Part shown: piece by piece, positions 12,801 to 25,982 of the stretch
How positions within the stretch are numbered: position 1 is the first letter of the stretch
Layout of the letters: every line of letters begins with the position of its first letter
Assembly (NCBI GenBank): GCA_935421135.1
Contig: OW285189.1
Location: forward strand, 15,397,072-15,461,071
DNA from: Bugulina stolonifera
Taxonomy: Eukaryota; Bryozoa; Gymnolaemata; Cheilostomatida; Bugulidae
Length of the DNA stretch: 64,000 nucleotides
Direction of reading: 5' to 3'
Notes under the pieces: model-generated
What the model was told of the DNA's origin: nothing
The model's input: only the letters and a program-made list of their open reading frames with translations
Databases searched by the model: none
Program-made: the position numbers and the translations under genes

Positions 12801-15800
12801 CCTACATTGTTATATAAATGCAAACAATTCTAAGAAATAGCCTTACCCTGAACTTATTGGAAACAAGCAGAAACTGAGCAAAAGTTTCATGTCTCAGATT
12901 TATACAGACTTGCCAAAGTCCACAGGCAAAAATCTGGGGGATTCAGCATTTGGTTGAGAGTGTCCAGTTTGGTTGAAGTGGGGTAATAAAATTTAAGTTC
13001 AAAACTAGGGAGACTTGTTAAATTTGGATTCATATCTTCACACAAAATTGCAATAATTTTGAAATGTTCTACTCGTGGCACATGTTATAGGCTACCATCA
13101 TAGACCTATAACCTTTTAAATTTATATACTCCAAAAGCGGATGTAAATTGATAGTGTGGCAGATGACTGCACACTTAAATTTAATTATATAAAATAACAA
13201 ATCCTGGTGTAGATTTAGAAGCACCTGATAAGTTTTAAATCCTGTTGGGCTAACAAATAGGTTATGATGAAGCAAGATGCCATGGATGTTCACATAGAAA
13301 TTTAAATATCCATGTGGGTCTAATTTGGAGTAGAGCTAAATTGAGCATGATTTGTCCTAGATTATGCAGAGAGCATTACAAGCAAACAACATAATTGTAA
13401 TCTGGGCAGTTTTGAAATCTTTGCACTTCCTCTCCATTTGGTCAGTTTTGGTCATCACTGTCACTATACAGATCTACATTTACATGTATAATATTCTTCA
13501 CAAGTACCGGGAGATGAGTGTCCAGTATTACAGGTAGCAGTTATTTCATATAAAGACATCTCATCACGTTTAGGCAGAATCCAGAAATATTTTACAGTTT
13601 CAAGAGCAATAGAATAATATATAAGCCCACATGTCTGTGTTAATTATTTAAACTAACATGTGCCTTAGTAACCATGAGGTTTGTTCAAAATATATAGCGA
13701 ATGTATGAAAGTACATTGTATGCATAAGAAATCAGGTCTTGTAACATAAATTTATATCATTTTATAGACTAGTATGAAAGTTGTGTTCCCATGATCAAAG
13801 GAAAAGTGTTGGTGGCAATTACTACTTTTTGCTCAAACTATTCTAATTTTCCGGATTTTCAACTGTTAGATTTGAAACTAAGTGCAATAGTGCATATCAA
13901 TATTTAGCCAGGCTTGTACGCAACTCTTGAAACACCCAAATTGCTCATTTGCCTACAATTTTGTCCACGGCAATTTCCCTTCCTATAATTTTGCAAATTT
14001 GTATATCTTTTGTTGGTATCGTGTATTATGAAGTACATTATGTTTTTTGATTATGAAGTCCAAAGTTCAGATGTGTTTAGATTTAAAGTTCAAAAACACT
14101 GTATAACCGGCCTGTATGAAAGTTTGACATTGCACTGATTAAGGAACCAGTGGCTAAAAAGTTCAACCAATAACAGTGTTGAACCAAAGCGAAAAATTGA
14201 ATTAAAGGTGCAGTTGTACTAATGAATGCTCATCATACAATGTGTGTTCTAAACATTTCAAAATATGATAGAGTGTGAGTGAGGTACATAATATTATTAT
14301 CCCTATGAAATATGGTGAAATAGTACATCTTACCATATAACATTTGAGTGGGGCCTTCCACTGAAGAACAGAATACTTTTACATGTACACGTATGTTCGC
14401 TTTGAACTTTATACTTTAGTGCATGGTAGATCAATGGCTATGATCTTGATCAAACAACCACAAACTAAAGAACTAAAATGATAGTTGCATGTAGGCTTAG
14501 AGAATATGGATGAACACATTTTAGAATTGGAAATCAGACCTCATAAAAAATTTACTGATGATTATTTTGTATGTACAATACATCAGTGCAAGGGACATTT
14601 ACATTTTTAGTGTGTGTTAGTACATGATGTACCTCATTAAACATTGATGCTACATGCAACCTCATCATTGTTTCGCAATCTATGAATAATTTTGCATCAT
14701 GTTACCAAATAATAGATAAAGTGACAAGGTTATATTGTATGAACCAGTTCAAGTATGATTCACTATATTGTATTGTTTTGCAGCAAAAATGCTGCAATTG
14801 TTGTTTCAAAAGATGCACTGCAGTTGTTGAAATAATGTTATCCCATAACTTGTAATGCAATTTCATTGTGAAAATTAAGATCGATTGCCCTTGATTAGTT
14901 ACAGTACACAGTATACACCCATGTTTTATACCAAAATGAAATTAACGGAAAATGGTGGCTTGCTAGTCGAGACTTACATCATAATATTAATCTCACATGA
15001 AATATAATATTGTCATATCTTCAGTGTTGAAAAGACTGAACTAAACTAGCTATTCCATATTATAAAATGTATATAAAGAAGTCACGAGAAGATGTAGAAC
15101 ATCAATGGGATAATTTTTGAGTTTCCAACGGAGATTTTTTAAAGAATACTATAAATATTTTGCAAGCAGAAAATACATTAGTAGAAAGTTACATGGAGAT
15201 GCAGTATGAGTACATTTCACATCTTGTCTCCCTTTATGCATTCTTTATAAACTTTACTTCATAGTTCATAGTTATTATTGGTCTATAGTTTGAAGTTATC
15301 TTCTCTTTGCTATTCCTACAGAGAGGGAGCATAACTTCTCAACTTTTTGCACCTTTTTATTACTTGTAAATATTCCTATGTTTACAAGCAAAGGCAAAGT
15401 GCAAGAATTCTTACATGTAATTAGGCTAAAAATCTACATATCAGCCAAATTAGCTCACAGAAAGAGAGGCCCTGCGAGTGGTCTTCCTATGGTATAACCA
15501 AAGCTGAGACAGTCAGTTGGTTGATTGCTATCTTTGTACTAATAAGACAATAATTTAGGGAATTCTTGGGAGGGTAACAAGTGAACGGCTTTGACCACTG
15601 TAGTTACTAAGCAACCGGAAATCCAAATCGGATAGTGGAAAATGAACACTGTCAGTGAAACTAGCAAAAATATGAGGGAATATGCTTGCTGGGGTGGGTA
15701 TACTAACGTGTACCCTAGCTTCAAACACTAGTTCCGACCTGCTTACATTGCGGAATTTTAAGATGAGTACAGATTTCAATGTAAAATTGGCGCAATTATA

Positions 15801-15900
15801 TTTTACAGATTTATTTTCCTCGTTACAGATAAATCTCTCTTACATGTACATGTATATCTTGCAAGATACTAGAACACATTACTACACTATCTCAACCTGA
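9900..15900. other. Gene-poor intergenic region
   Basis: Six kilobases of AT-rich DNA with scattered short open frames, none with a recognisable motif or supported splice sites. These include 10057-10305 plus, 11677-12033 minus and 12887-13293 minus. The segment 15285-15345 contains a degenerate copy of the dispersed GAAGTTATCTTCTC / GAGAGGGAGCATAACTTC inverted motif. Confidence 0.4.
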
Positions 15901-15929
15901 AGCTCAATGACTACTTGCACACAAGACTA

Positions 15930-17020
15930 CATGGGTTTCAAAGAGGCATGTCATGGAGACCCAATTATGTGCCACATAGTACAATGACCTTGCTAAGGAA
16001 GCTGAATTCTCCAACACAATTCAAGCAGTGTGCTTGACTTCAAGAAAGCATTCAATAAGGTACCCCATGCTCTCCTACTAAAGAAACTTAGAGATGATCA
16101 TGGTGTTGATCCACAGCTAATAGACTGGATACAAGATTTCTTGACAGACCGAAAATAGAGTCGTCCTCAAGAGGACCTACTCACCTACTCACACTCATAA
16201 GGCTCGGTGTTCGGTCCTACACTATTTCTGATATACATGTATATCAATGATTTGCCCGCTGCTGGCAACTGTAATGTAGGCCTCTATGCCGATGACACCT
16301 TAGTCTACCAAACAGTGAACAATGCTGCAGATGCAGAGCGGTTCCAGGTAAACATAAAATGCTCTACACAAATGGACAATTGATTAGAGGATGCTTTTCA
16401 ATGACATAAAGTGCCATATCTTTGCCTTTGGAAACCAGCCTCATAGACCATTATACGAAATGGGGGACACAGAGCTCAGCTGGAGAAGAGAAACCAAATA
16501 AATAAGAGTTACAATGCAAGCAGATTTGAAGTTTGACAAACACATCAAGGCCAGTAAATAACTTGGGATGGTGAAATATACACTCCATGGTGTTCCACAT
16601 AAAACAAGCTCCTGGCCTACAAGAGCCTATGCTAATCCGTAATGTAATATGCTGTGTCTGGATCCTGCACATAAAACCAAAGTAGAGCGACTGGAACAAG
16701 TACAGATCAGAGCTGTCTGCTTCATTAGCAACTTAAGAGGAAGAGAGAGGGTAACCCAAAACTATACTAGGATTGCAGGACCTCAAGAAAAGACGGAGAA
16801 AACATAGACTTGCCTGGTGACAAAGACACTACGGGATGAAGACAGGCGTGAAGATCTGACCTCCACTTATGATGAGATAATAAATGACAAAGCCTATACT
16901 ACCATAACTACTCGATCAGTTGCAAGGGCTGAACTCGTCTCAATAGCTGCTTCGACACGCAAATACCACAACAGCTTCCTGCCACTTACTGTACGCAACA
17001 TGCACATGCACAAAGAATAA
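15930..17020 (+). pseudogene. LINE (non-LTR) retrotransposon fragment, reverse transcriptase
   Basis: Plus-strand remnants of a Jockey/CR1-like polymerase. DFKKAFNKVPHALLLKKL occurs near 16035 and LIDWIQDFLTDRK near 16120. GSVFGPTLFLIYMYINDLP is followed by GLYADDTLVYQ, with the catalytic YADD at 16285-16296. The C-terminal part includes RLEQVQIRAVCFI and the terminal RKYHNSFLPLTVRN near 16960. Stops and frameshifts (for example TAG after the LTDRK block) break the frame, so it is inactive and 5'-truncated. The 67-aa frame at 16817-17020 is the genuine C-terminal remnant of this element rather than a host gene. Confidence 0.85.
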
Positions 17021-17239
17021 AATTGATTGACAGTAAAAATTGTGAGAAATCGACGAGTACATTGCTATGAATTTAAACCAAATACTTTTCAAAAACAGCA
17101 ATACGCTGTAAAATCTAAATCACTGTTTAAACACACTGTAACACCGAGGCGCTCCTCTTATCAAAATCGGGAGCATACTATTTCTTCAAAGGTATTCGAA
17201 GGTACAACAATTTTTACCTTTGAACATATTTTGTTTTAG

Positions 17240-18500
17240 AGAAGAAATAAAAACAGTTAGTTTTGAATTTCTCGTGCTAGGCTCTATCCATTCCAATCAT
17301 ACAAAATATAATTATGCTCATTAATGGTTATTAAGCTTTTATTTTAAAAATTCAGTTATTTGAATTTTCTTTATTGTAAGCGATATTAATATAAACAAAT
17401 ATTTTAGATATCAACAATAATTACCTATAATTAGATTCAATTCACATCTCAAGGCTCGTTGTTGGATGTTAGAGCTGTAGAACTCTACGAATTATATGAC
17501 TGGCTTTAAGCAGAGACGATTTCTGTAGAATTTGCACATTTGAGCTCACAATGACAAATAGTTTAGTAATAACATCAACATGATGATGATATAACATATA
17601 AATATAACTACGATTAAAAATTGTTATATTCATTACAATAATTGTTATTAATTATTGCTATTTATGCTGCTATAATTATTATTAATTATACTTATATAAA
17701 ATAACTAATTAAAACAGTTATTGTATTGTTATTATTATTATTAATTATAATTATTTATGATATGATTGCATTAGATTACATTATGATTATATTAATTAAT
17801 ATTATTAACAAACATTTATATTTTAATTTTTTATTTATTTTATATAGTAATAGTTACTAATAAACATAATTTAATAATAAATAATAATAATTATTATTAT
17901 TATTGTAATCAAATAAAAATATAAATATTAAGTAAATATTTAATATTATTTATATATAATTATATATAAATAATAATAATATAATAATATAAATACATAC
18001 GACACCGATGGCGATACAGTCATTACATGCAAATGCATCAATTCATAATTTAGAAAGCCTACTTCTAGCTCTTTGTATTTGCTCTTGAACTGTTGTGTGG
18101 GTCATGAAATTGTCGTGGCCAGCGATTGTTTTTGGCATGGTTTAGCAATTATGATATTATCTGCCACAAAACATTTGCATGTATTTCTCCTTCTGCTCAA
18201 CAGGATGATTACATCGATTAAAAGCCGTGTTCGCTCTCACTCCCAATAGCCGTGTAACTAACATCTGAGCGACTTATGAAGGCGATTCGCAGTGCTATTT
18301 CCGGTTACAACATCGCCCGGAAATAACTCAGGCTATGGCACTGCTACTCCGCCCTTTGTTCATTTCCCGCAATGGTGATAAGAACTACATCTGCGGTTCC
18401 ATTATTTTTATAGTTCACAGGCTTGTTGTTATGACAATTAATAAACAGGTCAATGCACTACCTATCCTGATCAAATATTTACAGTAAGCATGATTGTAAA
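17240..18500. other. AT-rich spacer upstream of the methyltransferase-like gene
   Basis: The block 17560-18000 is made almost wholly of A/T, with repeated TAATAATAAT and ATATAAT. After 18000 the composition normalises towards the promoter of the next gene. No coding feature is seen. Confidence 0.5.
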
Positions 18501-18533
18501 TAAAATAACATGATTTTGCTTTATAAAATGTAT

Positions 18534-18542
18534 CTATAAAAG
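18534..18542 (+). promoter_or_regulatory. TATA-like box of the methyltransferase-like gene
   Basis: CTATAAAAG lies 74 bp upstream of the ATG at 18616. That spacing allows transcription to start about 30 bp downstream with a short 5' UTR. It is a match to consensus only. Confidence 0.35.
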
Positions 18543-18615
18543 CTTTCGTTTAAATTCAAATAAGCCTCAAGAGCACGTAGGCTGCTGGAATAAAACTTTT
18601 ATCTTATATACTGCA

Positions 18616-19635
18616 ATGGCATCAAATTATTTGGGACCAGAGACACCGAAGCCATTTGCTCTCATCTCAGAGCATTACCAACAACAGCTGGCAATACCAA
18701 ATTATCCAGAAGAAGATCAGTACAGATTTGGAAAAACATACGAAGATGCGATGTTCAGCCTAATTCATACACATCTAGAGCTTGGAACAACAGATCGGTT
18801 TTGCTATATTGGCCAGGAGAAAGGTTCATTTGCTCCACTTATAGAACGAAAATTTTGTTTAGTTCATCCACCAAAAACTGTTGCACCACACAACAATGGA
18901 TTGGAAAATAGTACAAAGTCAACCTCGGCAATCACATTTAGATCTACTGGCTCTAATGTAGATGAATTCTTTAGAGATTCAGCAAGTCATTGCTCAACAA
19001 TGAAAAGGTCTTTGTTCGACAGAGTTTTGCTTAAGGACTGTATTCATCATGTGACAACTAATATGTATACTTTATTCTCACAGCTAAAAAATTGCTTAGA
19101 TGAAGAAGGAAAACTGCTTATTATACACAGACCTGGTATGTTGAATACCTTACCTTTACCAAAGCATATGGTGAAAAAGTTCGAAAGTCATGACGTTGAT
19201 ATTGGTCCAATATTGAATGCACTACAAGACGCAGGGTTTGATGTTAAATGGGATATTGAGATATGCCCTATTGTTATGCCCAAAATAAAGTGGTTGTCAA
19301 TGTTGCAAGAGAAGCATCCGGCAGATTTAGAATGCTTTGAGGACATAACTATTCGAAATGCTGTGCGAGAATTGACGGAAGGTATGTTTAAGTATGAAGG
19401 CGATATAGTTCAGTTTACCGACAGGTTGCTGTTCATCTCAGCATCTCCAAGTATCCGAGGCAGAGCGCCAGTTCTAACCAGATATGGTAGCCATGGCTAC
19501 AAACCTCCTCCTGTAGTTCAGGAAGATGACCTCAAGTATAACATGGCAGTTACATCTGATATCCAAAGCATCTTAGAAAACCGATTACGTAAAGCAAAGG
19601 CAAATATTGGTCGAGCCAAAGCCAAATGGGACTAA
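18616..19635 (+). CDS. Intronless methyltransferase-like protein (class I SAM fold), 339 aa
   Basis: Single uninterrupted reading frame in a region where other genes have many introns. Residues 13-52 are a helical N-terminal segment. RFCYIGQEKGSFAPL (61-75) sits where class I methyltransferases have motif I after a beta strand, but with GQEKG instead of GxGxG. LFDRVLLKDCIHHV (133-146) resembles the post-motif region that places a His pair near the substrate. LDEEGKLLIIHRP (161-173) resembles the following beta-strand motif. A basic tail (RLRKAKANIGRAKAKWD) ends the protein. From this I infer a SAM-dependent methyltransferase-like fold with unknown substrate. The altered motif I leaves catalytic activity uncertain. 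Lack of introns could mean a retrocopy origin, although the frame is intact and a TATA-like box precedes it. It faces the KChIP-like gene tail to tail. Confidence 0.72.
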   Translation: MASNYLGPETPKPFALISEHYQQQLAIPNYPEEDQYRFGKTYEDAMFSLIHTHLELGTTDRFCYIGQEKGSFAPLIERKFCLVHPPKTVAPHNNGLENSTKSTSAITFRSTGSNVDEFFRDSASHCSTMKRSLFDRVLLKDCIHHVTTNMYTLFSQLKNCLDEEGKLLIIHRPGMLNTLPLPKHMVKKFESHDVDIGPILNALQDAGFDVKWDIEICPIVMPKIKWLSMLQEKHPADLECFEDITIRNAVRELTEGMFKYEGDIVQFTDRLLFISASPSIRGRAPVLTRYGSHGYKPPPVVQEDDLKYNMAVTSDIQSILENRLRKAKANIGRAKAKWD

Positions 19636-20264
19636 TACCGGATATATTTCTGACTAGAGGTAGCTGTCTAAAGCTCACTCAAACTTAGCCAACTGACCAT
19701 GAACAAAGTTGTTCTATTGTATTTCTTTATGCACCAAACCTACATTATATTTTCATATAAATCATTATTTTGGTAAAGAATGTGCTATTTTCTATGTATT
19801 AACAGAGTATTTTATTTATAAAATATATTTTCTTTGGACAAGTACATCTTTTGATGCTGATTAATACTAAACAATACAACCATGTATCTACTAGGTTTAA
19901 CAATAGGACAATCTTTCAATATTGGGAATGGATATAATTATTATATTCCATATGTAAAACATAGAATACACGTTGATATTCTACTTAAAATGGGTTCTCA
20001 AAGAATTCCACAAAATATTTAGAATGCAATATAGACAGGTAATAATATTTGCAGTATACAAAGCATGTATATATAATAAAAATCTTTAGTTAGCGAGTGT
20101 AGGTAAGATTAACTAATTTAGTAGAATTTAACTTCATAGTGAGTGAGGGGACTGATTATAACAACTACGACAATAACGGAACAAAATAAAAATCTCGATG
20201 ACAACGTCAGTATGTAGTGGTAGAATATATAATAGAAACTTGTTCATACGATAAGAATCCTTTT

Positions 20265-23200
20265 TCAGTGCCTTAGTCGTAGATCTGTTGCAAACTCATG
20301 GAAAGTACCTGATGGTTGATGCTCCTACATGAAATGTGAGAAATGCAGAAACTCATTGTATTATAAACAAATCATTGAAACATGGACAGAGTGGATATTT
20401 TAACAGAAAAATACCGTTGCATTTATACACTACTTCTTCACAGCAATGTAGAATGGAATACAACAGCAATAATATTTGAAAGAGGGAGAGGATTTTATTC
20501 CGTATTACTATAGCAAAATGCAAAATAGTGCCAAGTACTAACCTTCATGCATAAGTTTACAAAACTGTCATAGGTGATTTTCTCAGATCTTTCATCAACC
20601 TAAAGTAAATATTTACATGTATAATTGTTATAATATACATGTATATCAAGCAAGCATGTGTGGCCATTAATACATCAAGTACATGTTTGTATAAGTTAAT
20701 CTTTCATTCAAATAGATGACTGCGAATATCTGTAAATAAATGTTGTGTAATTGATCGATACCTTAGCAAGTATAGCGTTAACATGTTGATCAACGGTGTA
20801 CTGGTCGATGGGGGGCGTAGTTTTAGATCCCATCATGTCGTAGATAGCCGTAACCATGGCAGCCAGTTCATCTCGTGACACCACACCGTCACCATCTTGG
20901 TCATACAGGTTAAATGTCCACCTGAGCTTCTCATCAAGGGAACCATATATAAGCTCTGATAGGCACTGCAGGAACTCCTAGAGATTCAGAACAGCAAAAA
21001 CACAAATATTAGCCTGGGTTCCAATTTACAAACCTCAAACAAAAACTTGTTGTCACCACCTGACCTTTCCACTTAGTAGATTTTAGAAACAAGCCTTTGC
21101 TCCTGTAAAAATACAATGTAAGTATTGCAAGTAATATTTACTGAGAGTTCTTTGAGTATAGTAGAACATGTAGCTACATATTGGTGAAATGTATGCTGCT
21201 TGTACTTGTATATAGCAGTAACTAAATGCAACAGAACATGAGCATGAAGCTCATTATCCAAGGAATACATTTACATACATGTAATTATTATACTGTTACC
21301 TCAAACGTTACACATCCATGTTTAGCTTTATCCAATGTGTTGAACACATAGTGCGAGTATGTAGAGGAATCTAAAATACCATAATGAAATATTAGTACAG
21401 GTAAATAGTACATAAATGTGCATACAAATAATAGCACTATGCAAATAAATGTATGCATGTTTTATATTGCAATGATAAGTTATCACAAATTAGTGCTCTA
21501 TAAATTTTGTATTATAGATGAAGTTTCTTATGAAGATTATTAAAACCATCTAAAGCTGCAATAAATATTACGCAGCATGAAAATGTTGCTAGTTTGAGTG
21601 AGTCCGTCAATCAATGTAATGAAATCTCTATACGTGTAGTTGTTTACTCATACCAAAACTCATTATACCAGGTGTACACAACTCTAAATTGTCTCAGAAT
21701 AATACATCTATAATAAATTGTATTCATGTAGACCAAAAATGTACATGTAATAATATTGCATTGAATATCGCCCTCCGTGGTTCAAGTATGATGTATTATA
21801 ACAAATACTACATGTACATGTATGTATACTTGTATAGCATTGCCGTGCTTTATAAATCACAATCAATGTAATCTATATTGTATTGTGAATTGGTAGACGT
21901 CACAAACATACAAAATTGAGTTAGATAAATACTGAACATAATAACTCAATAGAATATTAAGACCGCCTTATAACAGCACCTTATTGGCATTTGTCCGACA
22001 AAGAATTTTTTATGCAAACGACATGTTCGATAGATGTATAGGTTTCATTGTTTTACAGCTAATCTGTTTTTGTACAAATGATCAACTCATTACCACATTC
22101 AATTTATGCACTAATTCATATCTTATAACATGTTTGCCAGATTCTGTGTAAAAGTTATAGCAATGAAGTCTAACCAATACCATCGACCTCTCTTCCAAGC
22201 TTTGACGTCTCTTCTAGATCGACGGAATTAATCAATTAGCTATAATGGTCAACAACTAAATAAAATGATATGCTGTTACTGTTCTTAGAAGGGTGTAGGC
22301 TATTAGAGATGAAAACAGTTATCTGCAGCTTTTACATGTAAGTTGTACGTCTACATAGGAAAAACCTAGATATTATACCAGTGTATGTCACTGGTGTATA
22401 CAACTGTAAATGTGTATAACATAATCACAAACCTCCTTGAGGGAAAAACTGTGCATAAACTTGTTTGAAAGTGTCCTCATTCACAATACCAGTGGGACAT
22501 TCCTACAAATAAATGCTTACCATCAAATACAGCCAAGAGACATGACACACAATTCACATCCATGCATGTAAATATAATAAATACAATGCTTGTATCAGCC
22601 TATTAGCATACATGAACATGTACTGTACCAGTTTTCGTTGCATAATCTTGTCATCTATTGGTAATATCAGCGCAGCAATTAATTTCCATAAAATGTCATT
22701 AACTGTGACACCTCAGATCCCACAACTTAGCTAATAGATTTGTTACATCAGTCTAAACAGGTCATAGGTACATGTGCAGAATGTTAACCTTCCACTAGAA
22801 ACTTTATAGAATTTATATCAGTTGAGTTACCTCTAATTTTATTATTTATTATACTTTTATACTTCAAGAAAGTTTTTGACTAAATGTACAAAACAGAGTG
22901 GTATCCAGTGAACAGGAAGGGAGAATAACTTTATATATGAAAATGTTTGTGTAGGAATAACGGTAGACTGTCAATTAATTATGTATATTTCACTTATAAA
23001 CAGGCCAAGTAAGAAATTACGAAGGGATTTTCGCAGCTTGATTAGTTGCCATTTATAAATTAATCATTGCATGCTATGCCATGTCATGCGACATTAACTG
23101 TCAACTTCTGCATGTGCTTGTTATCTGCCCACAGGTAATAACTAACCATCTGTTTGACATTCTAGGTTGACATTACCATGTCGTCAAGTACAGTTAAAAT

Positions 23201-25982
23201 ATGATTATAACTGAGTTAGAAATTCATGCTGTAGTTTTTTCATACAGCGATATGCCATACTTATAGCAGCAAATATTACAGCGTAGGACACATAACTGTA
23301 TCATCTACATGTTATCTTATGGGTAATTCACAAATTACATGAATTCATAAAACAATTTGTTGTTGCAATTTTATTAAAATTTGTAATTAGAATTACATTT
23401 TCGTATAGTAAAACTTCATTAATTTGTTTCAACTGAAATATGACTACTACTTTTGTGCTGCATGTATTTATGCAAATAGTTTTTTAAAGTAGTAGGCCTA
23501 CATGTATGTAGGCACAAAGCTAGAAAGCAAAGAGGTGAGAAGAGAAAAGTGCCATAGCAGGCCCTACATGTCCTACTTGCATACCATCATAATTAATAAG
23601 AAAAAAAATTGTTAACCAAGTACTTGGTGTATTATAATCCGTTTTTTGAATGTGGAACAATTCCATAATTGGAAACTGTGAAACTATTTGATTCTAACCA
23701 TTTTAATAAAACACTCACCTGCTTAAACCCTCTGTACATAATCTGTATTTCTCTTTTGGTGAACTTGGTAGATTTACACAGGCTGTCGAGGCTTTCTGGC
23801 TTGTACCTGCTCAGGGCCATGTGATCAATGATTCCAGCCTCTGGGTCTGCTAAGTACATAAATATCACATGTAGAGTGCTAGAGCCTTTCGAGCTCATGT
23901 TGGACTATCAACCACAGGTGCTTGAAGCTAGTAGTTTATATTGAAGTAAAGGCAGAAGATACGTGTGACAGAGTGAGAAAGGGGGATTGCCACCAATATA
24001 ATATAATAACATACATGTATGTACCTGCACATGTACCTGAGAGTATATATCCCACTACATACAAAACACCATAGTTCACAAGATATGAGAAGTGTTAAGC
24101 AAATGTGGCTGCTTTACATGAAATGGGGCTCAAATCTTGCCATGGTCATTGTTGGTGTTCCCATGCTTCAGTGGGCTTTACATGTAGCCATGTTGTTTGT
24201 CCAGTGTGTGGGAATCACCTTGCCGCGGGTCACAACACAGAGTGAAATTAGCTATACTAATAATAATAATAACATGAATGTTTTGCCTTATCCTTTCTGT
24301 TCCCCCTTTTAGTAAGATGAACTTGGATTTCTTATTATTAGAAAACTTCTTTTTAGATAACTGCTTTAATGCTCAGTCCCTAGGTCCTACATGTAGATGG
24401 AAAATCTATTTTCATGTGGTATAATATGATATTAGCAATCGACAGTCTCTGAGTGTCAGAAAAATGGGCTGATGGTAAAAATGAAAACAAAAATATAAAT
24501 ATACACTATAGTAAATAACCTCGTGTAATTTGGAACTAGACTGCAAAATTATTTCTGTGCTGAGAAAACAAGATATAGCTTGTGGTCCAATGCATGAATA
24601 TGTTAGAAATACAGCATGGAGTGGCAATGTGACTGTCTACCTTTTCACCATTATAGAAATTCCACTGTCTCAAATGGATGAACAGAAAACATTTGAAAAC
24701 TTATACTAAACTATGCTAGATTTGGGAGCCAAAAGTCAAGACTATACTAGAGGTACACACAAATAATGGAGGGTGGGTATGTATATTATATCGCACACAG
24801 CAGCAATATTTCTAACTTCAGCTAACTTTCCTTTCATTTCAATTCCTAACCAATTTTATATAATTGATTAGACAGCAATCTCAATGCTATAGTCTAGCAG
24901 GTAATATCCAAACAGATTGAAATAGAACTAAACAAACAGCATGACTTGGAATTGTGCATAAAAGTGAATGGAATTAAACAAAAGGAAACCATGGAATAAA
25001 TTTTTTCAATCACAGAGTTCAATCCAGAATAATAATATACATGTATTATTGTGATTACAATGAACAAGTAGTCAACGAAATCATAATTATATCTACAGCT
25101 GTATAAAATAGAGGTCCACTTCACAACACCTAGATTCTAGATGGTTGTACAGTAGTGAACAATCCACTGCAATATGTAATGTCGTATTATTTCTGTGTCT
25201 TCTAGATAACTCTTACTTTTGTAAATATAACACATTTATATAAATCTGCGTAATAATGACAGCACTTTATATAAAGATATCGCCAATATAATTTGTATTT
25301 CTCAATTTACTTTTGGCTGATAATTCCAAATTCTTATAAGCAATCCGATCTTACCATTTGAAACATTCTAAAATAAATTATTCTATGAAATTGTGTATCC
25401 ACCATGGTACGTGTTTTTGATAAACTACTATTACTATACCCATGCCACAATCCCACTACATTCAATGTGCGTATAATTATGTATTAGCTACTTTCAGAGC
25501 TTCAATGCTCTTGCAAATGTCAAAGCTCCGAAGTGCCTACGAAGTGCCCAATTGCATAATATTATTTTGACTTGTTACGATAGTGTCATGATAAAATTGT
25601 AGTTAAAATTCAAACATATCAAACTAAAATGTAATAAAAATATAGAGTATTGTTGCACTCAAACGTTAGCTAACACACAAGTGTAGTTTATAATTAATTA
25701 GAGACTTCAAAAACTTATATTTGCAATAAATGTAGATCAAAAAGCAAATGAAACAAAGAATGAACAGAAATTTATTATGATGAATTACATTATATTGCTA
25801 AAATGGTGCAGCTGTAATTATATGAAACTCTCCCAGAATGCAACTCCGTGGTGGATGTGAGATATCTTACCAGTTTTCTTCTTAAGCTTTTTAAGTTTCT
25901 TCTTTTCATCTTTGACAGCATTTTTCTGTCCCATACCTTTGATAGTAAGAAGAGCCATTACAGCTGCTTCGCCTTGATCCAT
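20265..25982 (-). CDS. KChIP-like neuronal calcium sensor, isoform A
   Basis: EF-hand protein of the recoverin/NCS superfamily; KChIPs bind the N-terminus of Kv4 potassium channels. Exons (minus): 25982-25871, 23849-23719, 22502-22433, 21370-21300, 20977-20762, 20599-20543, 20324-20265. They total 717 nt, 238 aa, with every phase closing. The shared core contains KFTKREIQIMYRGFKQ then ECPTGIVNEDTFKQVYAQFF, the CPxG first EF-hand that is inactive in this family. EF2 loop (118-129, DKAKHGCVTFEE) lacks acidic positions 3 and 5. EF3 loop (154-165, DQDGDGVVSRDE) is canonical. EF4 (VDERSEKITYDSF) is one residue short and looks unable to bind calcium. The isoform A N-terminus is basic (KDEKKKLKKLKKKT), without an N-terminal Gly for myristoylation. 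The last exon (EHQPSGTFHEFATDLRLRH) is unlike the usual KChIP C-terminus and is the least certain part. Confidence 0.87.
23719..23898 (-). CDS. Shared KChIP exon with a possible third in-frame start
   Basis: The exon core 23849-23719 is used by isoforms A and B. Without splicing at 23850, an in-frame ATG at 23898 (MSSKGSSTLHVIFMYL) leads straight into ADPEAGIID and would give a 217-aa isoform with a hydrophobic N-terminus. Mammalian KChIP isoforms with hydrophobic N-termini exist, so this is plausible. However, the CTTAG acceptor inside it and the lack of transcript data keep it tentative. Confidence 0.5.
25871..25982 (-). CDS. Alternative first coding exon A of the KChIP-like gene
   Basis: Starts at ATG 25982 (MDQGEAAVMALLTIKG) and ends in a lysine-rich stretch followed by a GTAAGA donor. 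It leaves phase 1 (a single G), which joins the shared exon at 23849 to give GCA (Ala) and then DPEAGIID. It adds 37 residues that are basic and predicted soluble. The use of alternative first exons is a known property of KChIP genes. Confidence 0.8.
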
